Positions 23,987 to 35,205 of a DNA stretch of 64,000 bases are shown here, in pieces (within the stretch, counting starts at the first letter, position 1; the number at the start of each line of letters is the position of its first letter). Source of the stretch: Montifringilla adamsi (taxonomy: Eukaryota > Chordata > Aves > Passeriformes > Passeridae). Below the pieces are notes generated by a model. That model was not told where the DNA came from, ran no database searches, and saw nothing but the letters and a program-made list of their open reading frames with translations. The stretch spans positions 7,852,815 to 7,916,814 of the forward strand of contig JAGGNK010007448.1 of NCBI GenBank assembly GCA_017590115.1, written 5' to 3'. The translations under genes were made by a program, and so were the position numbers.

Positions 23987-24506
23987 GCTTGGAGGCTTGC
24001 ATCCCGTCCCACTGCTGATAATTTTGGAGCTGAATCATCTGCATTTCTGCTGCTCCCGAGACAGCGTCAGGAATATGCATCCCCAGGGTGTCAGAGGCAC
24101 ATTTTTGTGGGTTGACAATGGATCTGATTAAGAAAAAAACAACCCAAATGACATCTAAAGCCGCCAGCCTTGAAGTCTGGACTCCTGTTGCTCATTTCCC
24201 ATTCAGACACTCCTAGGGACTAGCGTGGCTGTGGCTGTATAGCAGGGCTGGAGCCAGCTCCGGGCTGGGGGATGAGTAAAACCCATCTGCAAACGCTGAG
24301 GAAGAGGAGGTGGAGGGGTGGGAGGTGCACTTTGGAGTGCTTTGGCTTCAGCCTGAGCGTGGGGGTGGCCCTGATGACGCCGGAGCCATGGGGAGGCCAG
24401 GAAAGGCTCCTGTGCTGCAGGTCAGGGAGCAGGTGGAGCTGCACTGCCAGTGCCCCTGGCCACCAGCTCAGCTGTGGGGTCACTGTGACCCCGAGCCAGC
24501 TCAGGG

Positions 24507-24523
24507 GGGTCAGCTGGCGGTCA
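24507..24523 (+). promoter_or_regulatory. DR5-like retinoic acid response element
   Basis: GGGTCA GCTGG CGGTCA: two half-sites, five of six matches each to AGGTCA, with the five-base spacing preferred by RAR-RXR. It sits in GC-rich unique sequence just upstream of a minisatellite. Weak evidence on its own. Confidence 0.25.
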
Positions 24524-24600
24524 CAGGGCCTGTCCCCTGTGGTCCTGCACTGTCACAGCGAGGGCAGGTGTGCCCAGGTAGGGCATTCCCTGCTGTGGCT

Positions 24601-24884
24601 GTCCTGAGCATCCATCAGATCTGTCCTGAGCATCCATCAGAGCTGTCCTGAGCATCCCTCAGAGCTGTTCCAGTGTCCATCAGAGCTGTTCCAGAATCCA
24701 TCAGAGCTATTCCAGTGTCCACCAGAGCTGTTCCAGCATCCACCAGAGCTGTTCCAGCATCCATCAGAGCTATTCCAGTCACCATCAGAGCTCTTCCAGC
24801 ATCCATCAGAGCTGTCCTGAGCATCCCTCAGAGGTGTTCCAGTGTCCATCAGAGCTGTTCCAGCATCCACCAGAGCTGGTTAAC
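24601..24884. repeat. Minisatellite, 20-24-bp CATCCATCAGAGCTGTTCCAG unit
   Basis: About twelve copies of CATCAGAGCTGTTCCAGT- and GTCCTGAGCATCCATCAGAG-type units. Confidence 0.94.
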
Positions 24885-25744
24885 ATGAGCTGTGCACCAG
24901 CCAGCCCCGGCCTTGAGGCACTGGGTGCTGACCTGCCCTGCTGAGCACCTGCCTGGGGCCGGGGCAGTGCAGGGGCAGCTCAACCCATCCTTCCCCGGCA
25001 GCAGCAGGAGAGGAGAGGCTGGATGGAGCTGCTGATGCACAGCTGGTTGGCCCTGCAAGCAGCAGAGCTCTGGCTGCTCCCCAGCAGGCACGGGGGGACA
25101 GATTTCTCCGAGCAGAGAAATGCCTTTTGTCACCCAGCCTGGTGTCAGGCGTTGGCCACGGGGCGTCCTCTGTCACATCGGGTACTGCCCAAGTGGCTCT
25201 GCTGTCTGCCACTGCAGGGATGGCAGCCTCTGAGCCTTCTGCTCCTGGAGGGGGAAAGGGAGGGAAGGTTAAACCAGAGGACGCATGAGAGTGCAAATTG
25301 ATTTTTAAGGGAACCCTGCAGGGTTCCCCCACCTTGCTGTGGCTCTGCTGTCCCTAAAATGCCACTGCCAGCCCTCCTGGGTGGGCAGAGAGCTGGCTGT
25401 TTGTCACCTGTTTGTGAGCCAGGCTGCCAGGTAATCTCCTGTGCCCAGGACATGCCAGCTCATCGCTGGGATTTTCACCAGAGTTTCACTGGGGCGTGGG
25501 AACTTCTAGTGCCAGGCTTCTGGATGGCTGTTGGGATTGAGCTGGCACACTGGTGTGCCCCACACCAACTTGTTTGTCCTTTTGTCACTTTCCTACCTGA
25601 GAAGTCCCTTTATTCCTCCTCCCGCTGATTTTCTATCCCTGCAGCTCTTGTGGCAGAGGCACCTGGGTGTCTGGGACAGACCTGGCTCAGCCCAGGGGAC
25701 ACTACAGCTCCCCCTCCATCCTCTCACACCTGCTCTCTCCCAGC

Positions 25745-25805
25745 CAGCGAGTTTCATTAACGTACTAATTAGGGTTAAAGCACTAATTAGAGTGTCTGTG
25801 CCGTG
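25745..25805. other. Paired ACTAATTAG motif
   Basis: ACTAATTAG at 25764-25772 and 25782-25790, same orientation, start-to-start 18 bp. This is a tidy pair of homeodomain-type sites in GC-rich surroundings. Confidence 0.3.
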
Positions 25806-25994
25806 TCCTTGGGAAGGCAGCTTGGCTCCTGGGTGCTAATGGAGCTGCTGTCACAACAAACACCAGGCACACGTGCTGCTCCTCACCCAGCCCAGCCAGC
25901 ATCCCGGGATTCTCCTGCCCACACCATGGAACAGGAGCTGCTCCTGGCAGCATTCTCTGTCCCTGTGTCCCATGGCTAAGGCTGAGTTGAAAGG

Positions 25995-26205
25995 GTGCTT
26001 TTGAGTATATTTTCTATTATTTAATATATTTTAGTAGTACATTTTCTGCTAAGTGGTGCTTTGGAAGGTCAGACACGCTTTGTGAAGTCTGGAGGAATTC
26101 AGTGAAGTTTGATCTCCCCGCAGAGGGCTGCAGTATTTTTAATACCTCTCCTGCCCAACCTTCCCCTTCAAAATACCATTTTCCCCTGTAAAAATAGACC
26201 GGCGT
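25995..26205. other. AT-rich island
   Basis: TTTCTATTATTTAATATATT then TTAGTAGTACATTTTC opens the block; GCAGTATTTTTAATACCTC and CTGTAAAAATAGACC close it. Non-repetitive, bounded by GC-rich sequence. Confidence 0.35.
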
Positions 26206-27613
26206 GGCCAAACAGCCCCCAGATGACACTCAGAGCTCGCTTTGAGCTCAGAAGAAGCCTTGCAGCTGGACAACAAAACCATTTTCCCCTGCTTCTTTGG
26301 ACTCTTGAAAAACCTGGAGGTCTGGGGCTTTGTTTTAACCCCGTCATTCCCGTGCTGCTCTTCTCCAGCGGGAAGCCAGGAGCCATCCTCGGGAAGCTGC
26401 AGGCGGGATTGCTGTTTGCCTGCACGGCACTTTCCGTGTCTGAGCAGCGTGTTCCTGTGTTGTCATGAAACAGAAGAACAGGATAATTAAATTGCCCTTT
26501 TCCCAGCAAAACGTTCCCGTCTCGGCTCCGCGGCGGGGCCGGGCTGTGGCTCGCTGCCAGGCACACATGCCTGGCTGCTGATGGGAGGTGTGAAAAGCAC
26601 CAGGGAGGGGATGGAGTGCTGATTGCTGGGGGGGTTTGGGGAGATTTGTCACCCCCCTGGAAGCAGAGGCAGGGCTGGCAGTGGGGGATGCCACCCAGGA
26701 GGGGTTCTGGGTGCCCCCGCCGGTAATTCCCAGCCTTTAAGCTGGGGCTGCTGGGATAATGGAGATATTCTTGTCCTTAAGCCTCTCAAGGGTTGCAGGT
26801 CTTAAAAAGGGCTCCGGCTGTCGAGTCTGCTGGGCTCAGGCTGGGCATTAGCGGGGTGGGAGCAGTGGGGCAGCCAGGACAGGCTCAGCAGGTGATGCCT
26901 GGAGCTGGATCAGTGCAGCTTTGGCGGCTGCTGTCAGTGTTAGGGAGCAATCCTTTGGGAGCAGCCAGGCCTGTCACCTCATCCTGGCTCTCCTGCCGTG
27001 CTGGTCCCTCTCTGAGGTGTTGCTGCTCCATTCCTAAACTGTAACAAGCTCATGTCAAGGCAGAGTTTTGTGTTTCTGCTCTTAGCCAGCCTTCCTCGCC
27101 TGCTTTCTTCTCTCCTCCTCCTCCTCCATCCCCTGCCACCCTGGATCCTGGGACCCATCAGTGTTACTGCTTTGCCTTCAGCTATGACCCTCCAAGAGCT
27201 GGCTCTGCCCTGCCGTTGTCACCCCTTGGTGTCCCTCCCCTGGAATATTAACGCCACAAATCTGGAGTGACAGCCTGGGCTGGACACGCGGGCCGGGAGG
27301 AGGTGTCAGAGCAGGGGTGACACGTGGTGGCTTTGTCCTTCTCCTCAGGGCTGTGTTTTGCTTCCAGAGAGAGGAAAGCAGCTGAAGCCACCTTTAAAAG
27401 TGGAGAGATGGAAGGGTAGACCAGCAAGGCTGGGATTTTCATCCTTCTTGCATGCAGGCTCCTTCCCACCTCTGTGTCCATGGCTTTCCTCTCCTCCATC
27501 CAGCCGTGTCCAGCTTGGCCACTGTGTTTTCTTCTTGGTGAACTCCACGGGTGCTGGCAGCCCTGGAGCTGGGCTGGGAAGGAGCCATGCCCTGTGGAAA
27601 TGTGTGCACCCCA

Positions 27614-28026
27614 CGTTTTGCTGTGTGAAGAGCTGGGGAATTTCCGTGTTTGGTGGACGGAGGGGAGAGCAGATGTAAGGGGGATTACGGGCGGCTTTTT
27701 TGCACGCGTGTGTGCACACGTGCAGCCAGCCAGGCAGGCAGGGATGGGGGCTGTGTGGCACTCCTGAGCCTGGCACCCTCTCTGCACTGACAGGAGCGTG
27801 GGGGAGAGCACAGGAGACAACATTTTGCTGTGTGAGGAGCTGGGGAATTTCCGTGTTTGGTGGACGGAGGGGAGAGCAGATGTAAGGGGGATTACGGGCG
27901 GCTTTTTTGCACGCGTGTGTGCACACGTGCAGCCAGCCAGGCAGGCAGGGATGGGGGCTGTGTGGCACTCCTGAGCCTGGCACCCTCTCTGCACTGACAG
28001 GAGCGTGGGGGAGAGCACAGGAGACA
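27614..28026. repeat. 207-bp tandem duplication, two near-identical copies
   Basis: The block running from GTTTTGCTGTGTGAAGAGCT to GAGAGCACAGGAGACA is repeated exactly 207 bp downstream with very few differences. Each copy contains a TTTTTTGCACGCGTGTGTGC module and the AGCCAGCCAGGCAGGCAGGG tract. The length is a multiple of three, so open frames pass through both copies on the - strand and yield repeated peptides with no known domain. Confidence 0.96.
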
Positions 28027-29033
28027 CTTGGGCACAGCTCTGGGGGCCTGCAGTGGCTGGGGACAGCACTGGGAATTGGCTTTTCTCTCTGGCTTATTCT
28101 GCTGAGGGAGGGCTGCAGCCACACAGGGGTGGGATTGCTGTAAGGGGAATGAGCAGTGTGGGTTGTTGTCCATGGGGGGGTCCTTCTGAGCCTCAGTTTC
28201 TTCCAGCAGTGAGTGAGGGAAATATGGAATGGGATGGCTGTGGCTGGCTGGAAGGTCACTGCCCATGCTGGGTGCATCAAATCGTTCTGAATCACACCCC
28301 ACTGTGGCAAACAGCGTCCTGGGTCATCCCATTGCTCCAAGAGCTTTGCAGAGACTCTGACATTCCCTGGAGAGCGGTGGGAGAGCAGCTGCCCACCAGC
28401 CTCTTTGGCTCTGGCAGTGGCAGTGAGAGCAGGGCAGGGAGCGGTGGCACCAGCAGTGCTGTCACAGTGAACACTTTGCTTTCCTCTCCCGCTCCCAGCG
28501 ATGCATTCCCAAGGTTTTTATTTGAGCTGTGCCCCAGCAGCCCCCCGGGCCGGGTTTGGGAAGGGCCAGGGCAGCACGGGCAGGGCAGGGAGCGGGCACT
28601 GCTGCTGCAGGGCTGCCAGAGCTGACCTTCCCTCTCCACTGACCTTCATGCCCATCAGCATCAGCTCTGCTGCCTGTCCACGGCCAGGGATGCTGGCTGG
28701 GAGGCTGGGCAGCCATTGCCAAGGGGGCTCTGGGGGCTCAGCAGAGCCCCAGGGAGGTGGGGGTGTGCTGGGGTGGATAATTCAAGGACTTTGGCTCGCT
28801 AACAGAGGTTAAAAGGGGAGCCGTGGGATCTGTTTGGAGTAGCATTGATGGGGAGCTCTGCTGTGGTGCTGCTCATGGGCCTTCCCCTTGACATTGCCAA
28901 GGGGAGGGTGGGAGGCACAGGGGCTGTCCCCAGAGGAAATAAAGATGTAACTGGTGTGGAAAATCCATATGGGATTGGCATCCCCAGGGAAGCTGGGGAG
29001 GTTTGGGCACTGGGTGCTGCTCAGCCTTGGGGT
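28027..29033. other. Unannotated intronic stretch
   Basis: GC-rich unique sequence between the 207-bp duplication and the poly-G gap. I see nothing functional in it. Confidence 0.6.
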
Positions 29034-29123
29034 GGGGGGGGGGGGGGNNNNNNNNNNNNNNNNNNNNNNNNNNNNNNNNNNNNNNNNNNNGGGCTCGTGG
29101 GGGGGGGGGGGGGGGGGGGGGGG
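29034..29123. other. Assembly gap (43 N) inside a poly-G tract
   Basis: 29048-29090 are N. They are flanked on the left by a 14-G run (29034-29047) and on the right by GGGCTCGT and a run of about 25 G. The gap is probably a sequencing drop-out in a G-homopolymer or quadruplex-forming tract, so its true length is unknown. Peptides containing X across here are meaningless. Confidence 0.97.
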
Positions 29124-30384
29124 TCAGGAGCCATGTGGGTGTCAGTGCACAGGTGGGAAGACCAGGGGGTGGTCCCTGTTCCCACACTGCTCCTCAGGGT
29201 CTCCCCTCTGGCTCAGAGGGTTCCTGGGGGTGTTCTGGTGTTACTGACTGAACCCCTTTCCTGGACACCAAGGGCCTGTTCTGGGGGGGAATTGCCTTTT
29301 TTAACCTATTCTGACTCTGTGCCACACTGGGGGACAGGCTGGGGGGAGCGCTCAGAAATGTCTTCTTGGAGTCACAGGAGACCCCTCAGCTGTCACTCAG
29401 GGTCACTGGAGGAGTTTTGGACCAGAGCTTTACCTGCTGCCTCCGTGGAGGATCCCAGAGCATCCCTTGAGCTGACCTTGAGCCATCCCATTCCCACTGG
29501 TGCCCAGGGAATGCTGTCAAGAAATGGGTGACAAAGCCACAACGCCGAGGTCTCCCCAGTGCTGCACCCAAAGTTATCTCAAGCAACATCCCCTTTTGTT
29601 TTGGAAACATTAAATGAACCAAGCTGCAGGAATAATGGACTGAGCTCCCCATCAGCTGGATTACAAATGAGAAGAACCATCACCCCACTTTCCATGGGCT
29701 GCCAGAGTGGAGATGTGCAGGGCTCCTGGCTGAATTCATCAGTGCTTTGCTGCTGTGGTCCCTGTCCCTGCCCTGTCACCTGTGCCTGTGCCAGCCCCGT
29801 TCTGACCCCTCATTCCAGCTGGTCTGAACTCAAGTGATGCTCCAAGAGACCCTCCTGGTTCCTGTGGTTCTCCTCTTGAGCCTGCTCCAAAGCCCATCCA
29901 TGTTCCTGGAAGCCATTCTGAGATTGCTCTCTCTGAGAAAAGATTGGTTTGAAAAAAGTGTTGAAATACCACAGGAAATGCTGTTTGTCCAAGGCACCTT
30001 CCTCAGTCAGAAATGGCAAAACCCCCTGATTTTGGATGAAAGTTTGCTTGTCCTGGGCTTCAGCTCTCTGAAGTTTCTTTCAGCCAGGATCTGGGCAGAG
30101 TTTGGGTGTGAAATGGGTGCTCCTGAAGGAGCTGCTGGGTGCCACTGGCATGGAGTGCCTCCTCTGGGAGAGGGAGCCCTGGTGGGACAGCAGTGCATGG
30201 GAGCCCATCTCTGCCTGGTGTGTGACAGGGGCTGGTCCCTGCAGGTGTCTGGTGGCAGGATTGTGTCACCTTCATCACTGCTGGGGAGGAAGAGGAGGTC
30301 ACAAAGTGAGCCGGGCAGGGCCCAGCAGCACCCACTGCTCTCCTGGCTACCTGGCGAGGGGGCCGAGGCCTCCCTCTTGGAGAA

Positions 30385-30593
30385 GAGGAAAAAATAATAA
30401 TCTGCAAGCCAAGAAGCTGGGAGCTGCTGGGAGCGTATTTATCACGGGGAAGAAAAAGGCTCTGTTCCCTCTCTGCACAGCGGCTGTTTATCACACTCAC
30501 AAGGGGATGGAGAAAATGTTCCATTTGTTGGGTACAGCCGGCAACCCACACAGCGTATAAATTAAGGGCTTTTACATGCAGAGTTCCCGAAAT

Positions 30594-30596
<3 letters not shown>
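30385..30596. other. Candidate conserved non-coding element with GATA sites
   Basis: AAAATAATAATCTGCAAGCC, GAGCGTATTTATCACGGGG, CGGCTGTTTATCACACTC and AGCGTATAAATTAAGGGC. Two TTTATCAC (GATA plus forkhead-like) words occur about 50 bp apart in the same orientation. Non-repetitive; bounded on the right by the (AC)n run. Confidence 0.42.

Positions 30597-30639
<43 letters not shown>
30597..30639. repeat. (AC)n microsatellite, about 21 units
   Basis: An uninterrupted AC dinucleotide run followed by AAAGAGAGAGG. It separates an AT-rich candidate element on its left from a CpG-bearing GC-rich stretch (30655-30720) on its right. Confidence 0.97.
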
Positions 30640-30643
<4 letters not shown>

Positions 30644-31091
30644 AGAGAGGAGTTTTGTGTCGGCCCCGGCGCGCTGCCTCTCCCTGGCCGTCCCCGCGCC
30701 CCAGCCCCGGCCCGGCGCTGGCTCCCGTTCAGGAATTCCACATTATCTCTGAGCGTTTCCAGCTTCCTCAGCAGGGAACAGCTCTGCTTCTGTCTTCCTG
30801 CAGCCACATCTGGAAAGTGTTAGGCCGGGGTGTCAGCTGGCATGCGCTCCCCCCGGCTGGGCACGGCGCGCTGGCTCCGACACCCTGCCCGCCTCCCTGC
30901 CCGCTCCGTGCCCCGCCTGCCTGGCTGCTCCGTGCCCTGACGCTGCACTCAGGCTTCAAACTGCCTGCCCCACAGGGCTGAGGGGATGAGTTTTCTCTGC
31001 CTCCCCTTTTTTTGGAGAGTTTTGAGGGAGTTTTTGTAGCTGCTGTGAGGAGAGAGGGCTTCAGGGACCTCCAAGGGTTGACCTCTGCAGG

Positions 31092-31402
31092 GATGCTCTG
31101 CTGTGGTCAGGGGTGCTTGCTGTGGTCAAGGATCCTTTCCTCAGATCAGGGATGCTCTGCTGTGGTCAGGGATCCTTTCCTCAGATCAGGGATGCTTTCT
31201 TGTGGTCAGGGATGCTCTGCTGTGATCAGGGATGCTCTGCTGTGGTTGGATGCTTTCCTGTGGTCAGGGATGCTCTGCTGTAGTTGGATGCTTTCCTGTA
31301 GTCAGGGATGCTCTGCTGTCATCAGGGATGCTTTTCTGTGGTCAGGGATGCTCTGCTGTCATCAGGGATACTTTTCTGTCATTGGGGATGCTTTCCTGTG
31401 GT
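31092..31402. repeat. Minisatellite, ~20-bp GATGCTCTGCTGTGGTCAGG unit
   Basis: About fifteen units of GATGCTCTGCTGTGGTCAGG and variants (GATCCTTTCCTCAGATCAGG, GATGCTTTCCTGTGGTCAGG). The two main variants alternate irregularly. Confidence 0.94.
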
Positions 31403-31924
31403 CCCCAGCTCTGGTGGGGTCCTGCTGTGCTCCCTGTGCAGACCCTTCTCTTGGCACCCTTTTGGAAAACTCACTGCCTGCTCAGGGGAGTTTTCATCTC
31501 CTGGATCTGTTTCTGGACTGGCACCCGGAGCTGTAGCTCAGCAGGGATGTGGTGCTGCATCTGCTGGAGGCTCGAGGGTAGAGTTTGTGGGAGGTGAAAC
31601 CTCTGTCATTCCCCAGTGCTCTGGGAGGTGTCTGGGGAGGTTCTCACTGCGCTCTGCTTGCTTGTGGTGCCTGTGGGCTCATCCCACTGGGATTTCTTCA
31701 TTCATTAGGGAGTACCTGGGACATAAAGACATTTGGCTGCCAGCATCTCAGGCCCCCAGGAGAAATCCCCACGTGGTGTGGGCACATGGAGATGCCCAGC
31801 TGGATGATCTTCAGGTCTTTTCCCACCTGATTGCAGCAGGCCAGTTGAGAACGGAAGAGCTCCCTGCGACATCCTGGTGTTTTAGGGTTCCCTTTGTGGT
31901 CCTTGGGGGATGTTGGTTGCTTGA

Positions 31925-32042
31925 TGCAGGTGTGGGTGACACTGGAAAGGGCTTTGCAGGTGTGATGGGTGACACTGGAGAGGGGAAGGGCTGTGCAGGT
32001 GTGATGGATGATGCTTTGCAGGTGTGGTGGGTGACGCTGCAC
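31925..32042. repeat. Imperfect minisatellite, GCAGGTGTGATGGGTGACAC unit
   Basis: Four or five imperfect copies of GCAGGTGTGATGGGTGACAC with intervening GGAAAGGGCTTT-type spacer, period about 35 bp with variation. Confidence 0.85.
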
Positions 32043-32287
32043 AGAGGGGAAAAAGCTTTGCAGAATGCAGGTGGTTCAGGGGCTGATGTGCCCTTCAGAG
32101 CACAGGACATGGAGAGCTGATGGCTTGTTTTCCAGATGGGATAATGACAATGACCTGGAAGCAGTGCCTTAATGACCTAATGACCGGCGTGTGCAATGCT
32201 CAGGAGGGTCTTTGGCAGGGAGGGATGTGGAAATGCTTAGATGTGCCCTAGCCAGAAAGGGCTCCCCTGCTCCCTGACTTTTTTCCC

Positions 32288-32302
32288 TTTTTTTTTTTTT
32301 TT
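32288..32302. repeat. Poly-T run
   Basis: Fifteen T preceded by TTTTCCC and followed by CTCCC. Confidence 0.93.
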
Positions 32303-32357
32303 CTCCCTTGCTTTAATCCGGGCAGCCCTACCATGATGGGATTTTAAAATTAAAGCT

Positions 32358-32386
32358 AAAAAACAAAACAAAACAAAACAAAAAAG
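32358..32386. repeat. (AAAAC)n simple repeat
   Basis: Five tandem AAAAC units just downstream of a poly-T run at 32288-32302. Confidence 0.95.
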
Positions 32387-32414
32387 CAGCCCAGAAAAAG
32401 AAAACAGGCCTTGG

Positions 32415-32745
32415 TTTTATAGACCCTACAGATGCATCCGGCACCAAACTGATCCCAGATGCAGCTCCACTGTCAATAGTGTTACACGAGGGATCAATCC
32501 CCTTCATTGTTTTATGTGGCCTCTACAGCATCATCAGCTAATTAAAGCTAATGGGTCCCAGAGCAGCACTGACAGCATCTGATCCTATCAGCTGCACAGC
32601 CTTTCTCTTGAAGGGCCACTCCAGAGCCAGATCCTGCACTCCAGACCCTGGCAAAAGCCTGTATTGACTCGGAGGATCAGGCTGCAGATCAATGGGAGCT
32701 GTTGTTAAACAAACACCGCGGGATTAATGTCAGCTCCGCAGGGGG
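32415..32745. other. Candidate conserved non-coding element
   Basis: About 330 bp of unique, balanced-composition sequence that differs from the flanking repeats. It includes ATGCATCCGGCACCAAACTG, CACTGTCAATAGTGTTACAC (which contains a CACTGTCAATAGTG inverted repeat), CATCATCAGCTAATTAAAGC and GTTAAACAAACACCGCGGG (forkhead-like). Low CpG-depletion and word complexity are typical of conserved elements. Confidence 0.42.
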
Positions 32746-33664
32746 AGGAGGTCGATGGCTGCTAATTCGAGCGGGGTGGGAGGGAGCGAGGGGACGCGGT
32801 GACAGCGGTGACAGGGCGTGCAGGGGGACAGGCCAGACTGTGAAAATGCTCCCCGTGTCTGTGGCAGCGTCTGAGCGTTTCCCAGTCTCGGGTTTATCAT
32901 CACCCTGGGCTGGAGGCTGTGCTGGACAGGAGCCCTGTGGTGTCCCCAAGGGCATCGGAGGTGCCCAAATCCCTTTGCTTTGTGCGTCAGGGGCGGCGTG
33001 GTGGCCTTGGACTGTCCCCAGAGAGGACAGGAACCCCTGTGTCCCTTCTACACGCTGTCCTTGGCATAAGCATCTCCCCCGTTGTGGTGGACCACTAAAT
33101 CTCGGGCTTCTGCTTTCCTTTCTCTTGTGGCTCCTGCTGTCCCTTGGCTGGGGATCAGGGATGCCCAGGGATGTGGCTTGGGAAGGTTTCCATTCCCACA
33201 TCGAGCCACCCTGTGCTGCAGGCAGTTTGTTTGGGACTCTCCTCTTTTTCCCTCATTTTTCTCCCATTCCTCTGTTGCTCAGAAAGTCTTTATCCCACTT
33301 TTGCAGTAGCAGAGCTGGGGAGGGTCAGTCCTGCAGGAGCGACCCTTGCCTTTGGACTTTGTGTTCCTTCACTCTGCCCATGATTTTGCCGGGAGGAAAA
33401 GCCCAAGGAAGCCTCCTTCCCACCACCACCTTTTCATCCACCGTCCCCTGGATCCACTCGTGCTGCCACTCTGTTATCCAAAGCATTCCTGCTGGGCTTA
33501 GTGGGAAGGCTGGAGCAGCTCTTTGGATGCTGGGCTCAAAGCAGGAGGCAGGAACGCTCCCGGAGCTGCTCCCAGCTGACATCTGGGAGCTCGGCACAGC
33601 TCCGGTGTCAGCGCAGCTGAGAGCACAGGAGGTGGGAAGCCCCAGACACCTGCAGCTCGGTTAA

Positions 33665-35059
33665 TAAATATTTATTTGGAGGTGGCAAACACTCTCCTGG
33701 ATGGAGCCAAGTGAGCAGAAGGAGGATTGCAGGGGAGCCACGGGGTATGCTTTTTTTGGGGGTTTACCATAGGGATGTCGAAAGGAGCAGCTGACAAACC
33801 AGAGGATGTTGAAATCCACATTCATTTCCCTGACGCGGCTGCCTGACGTCAAGGCAGGCAGGAAACGTCCCCCTTGGCAAGAGAGGGCTTGGCACAAGGA
33901 ACCCTCATCCCGTGGGGACAGTGGGAGTGTGGCTGGGGGCTGGTAAGATGTGACGGGAAGGATCAGGAGCCAGGAGGATGCCAGGTCAGGGTCTGGTATA
34001 AATAATGAAAGGGCTGAAGTTTAATTGTTCTCTTAAAAAGGAGAAATGAAGGGAAGGCAGCAGCCAGGGTGATGATGCTGTCACCTCGCTGTGACTTGGG
34101 GCTCTGGTGGGTGATTTCATGGTGCTGGGAGCGGGGACTGGGTGGATGCCTCGGGCACTAACCTTGGGGAAATGGGAAAAGCTGCTTCTGGTCCATTTGT
34201 GTGTGGTCAGGGGAAGGGAAACTTCCTCTACTGAGACTTTGGGCCATTCTCTCTATCTCAGACCAGTGTTTAGCAGTCCAGTTTGATCCCTCTGGGCATC
34301 GGGGCTGCCCTGTGCTGTTGGCAGCAGGGACAAGCCCATCTCCCGTGGCTGTGTCTCCGTCCCTGTCCTGAAGCTGCTGCTGGGCCCTGGTTGCAGCAGT
34401 GTCCCTGCAGCTGCAGACAGTGCAGGAGGAGTTGTGCAGCCCATGCTGGTGACTCACCGTCCTCTGGCGTCGCAGGAAGCGGCTGGTGCCACGCGTGGGC
34501 AGCAGGGCAGTGCCCTGCCACATCCTGCAGCAGCTCAGCTCCATGCCAGGCTGGAGCAGGAGCCGGGATACGGCAGGATGTGGGTGTTAAACCCCCTTGG
34601 TGCCTTGCAAGGCACGTGCTTCCAGCCTGTGATCTGGTCTGTGGCACACTGGGATGCTGCTCTTGGGGTGAACACAACCACTGAGAGGTTTTGGTCTCAG
34701 TTTTGTTTGTGCCAGGAGATTTTGTTTTAAGAGCTCCACACTTCGTCTGCAGGCGCCAGCCTTGTCAAGCTGAAGGTTTGAGGAGAGCTCTCCTGGATGC
34801 TCTTGTGCATCCTTGCACCCTGTGCTGACGTGGAGTGGGGAACCTCCAGTGTCCCCACTGCCCCTTGCTCATCCTACCCTGTGGAAATGGGTTCAGCAAA
34901 GCCAAACCTCAGGAACCTCCAAGCCCTGGAGGAGGCTTTACCCCTCCCAGGAGGCAGTGTGTGAACAGAGAGGCTGCTGAGCTGCTCCGCTGTCCCCTGC
35001 CCTGTGGGGACGTGGGGTGGCAGTGGCAGAGCTGGCAGCGATGGAGCAGCAGGGACCTG
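33665..35059. other. Unannotated intronic stretch with one perfect CRE
   Basis: Starts with TTAATAAATATTTATTTGG and contains the CRE at 33844. Otherwise it is GC-rich and unique, with no exon-like sequence. Confidence 0.6.
33844..33851. promoter_or_regulatory. Perfect CRE (TGACGTCA)
   Basis: The full palindromic CREB/ATF site, embedded in CTGCC-TGACGTCA-AGGCAG, which also gives a short inverted repeat around it. CpG-containing motifs are depleted in ordinary intron sequence, which slightly raises its interest. Confidence 0.35.
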
Positions 35060-35205
35060 GGAGATTAATAATGGAAGCGCTGGCATCCGCTTGAGATTAG
35101 CGAGAGAAAGCTCAGTGCCCATCTCGCCCAGCATGTAACTTTAATGCCGAGATAATGAGCAATGATATTTATTTGTAAGAGATCTGGAGATATCGCTGCC
35201 CAGGG
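35060..35205. other. Candidate conserved non-coding element
   Basis: GGGAGATTAATAATGGAAGC, GCTTGAGATTAGCGAGAG, ACTTTAATGCCGAGATAATG and AGCAATGATATTTATTTG, followed by AGATCTGGAGATATCGC. Five GATA/GATT cores in 145 bp. Unique sequence with sharp GC-rich boundaries. Confidence 0.42.

Noticed and set aside
27345..28340. 331- and 273-codon - strand frames with internal peptide repeat
   Set aside because: The repeat is the 207-bp genomic duplication (69 codons). No domain, no conservation evidence.
28624..28646. Repeated TGACCT half-sites
   Set aside because: Spacing of 11 bases is not a known RXR heterodimer arrangement.
28845..29531. 228-codon frame crossing the N gap
   Set aside because: Contains 15 unknown residues from the assembly gap and poly-Gly from poly-G; no support.
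30655..30720. CpG island
   Set aside because: Only about 65 bp of CpG-bearing sequence; too short and not near a recognised exon.
32702..33664. 320-codon + strand frame
   Set aside because: No domain or family resemblance; shares its span with other equally open frames.
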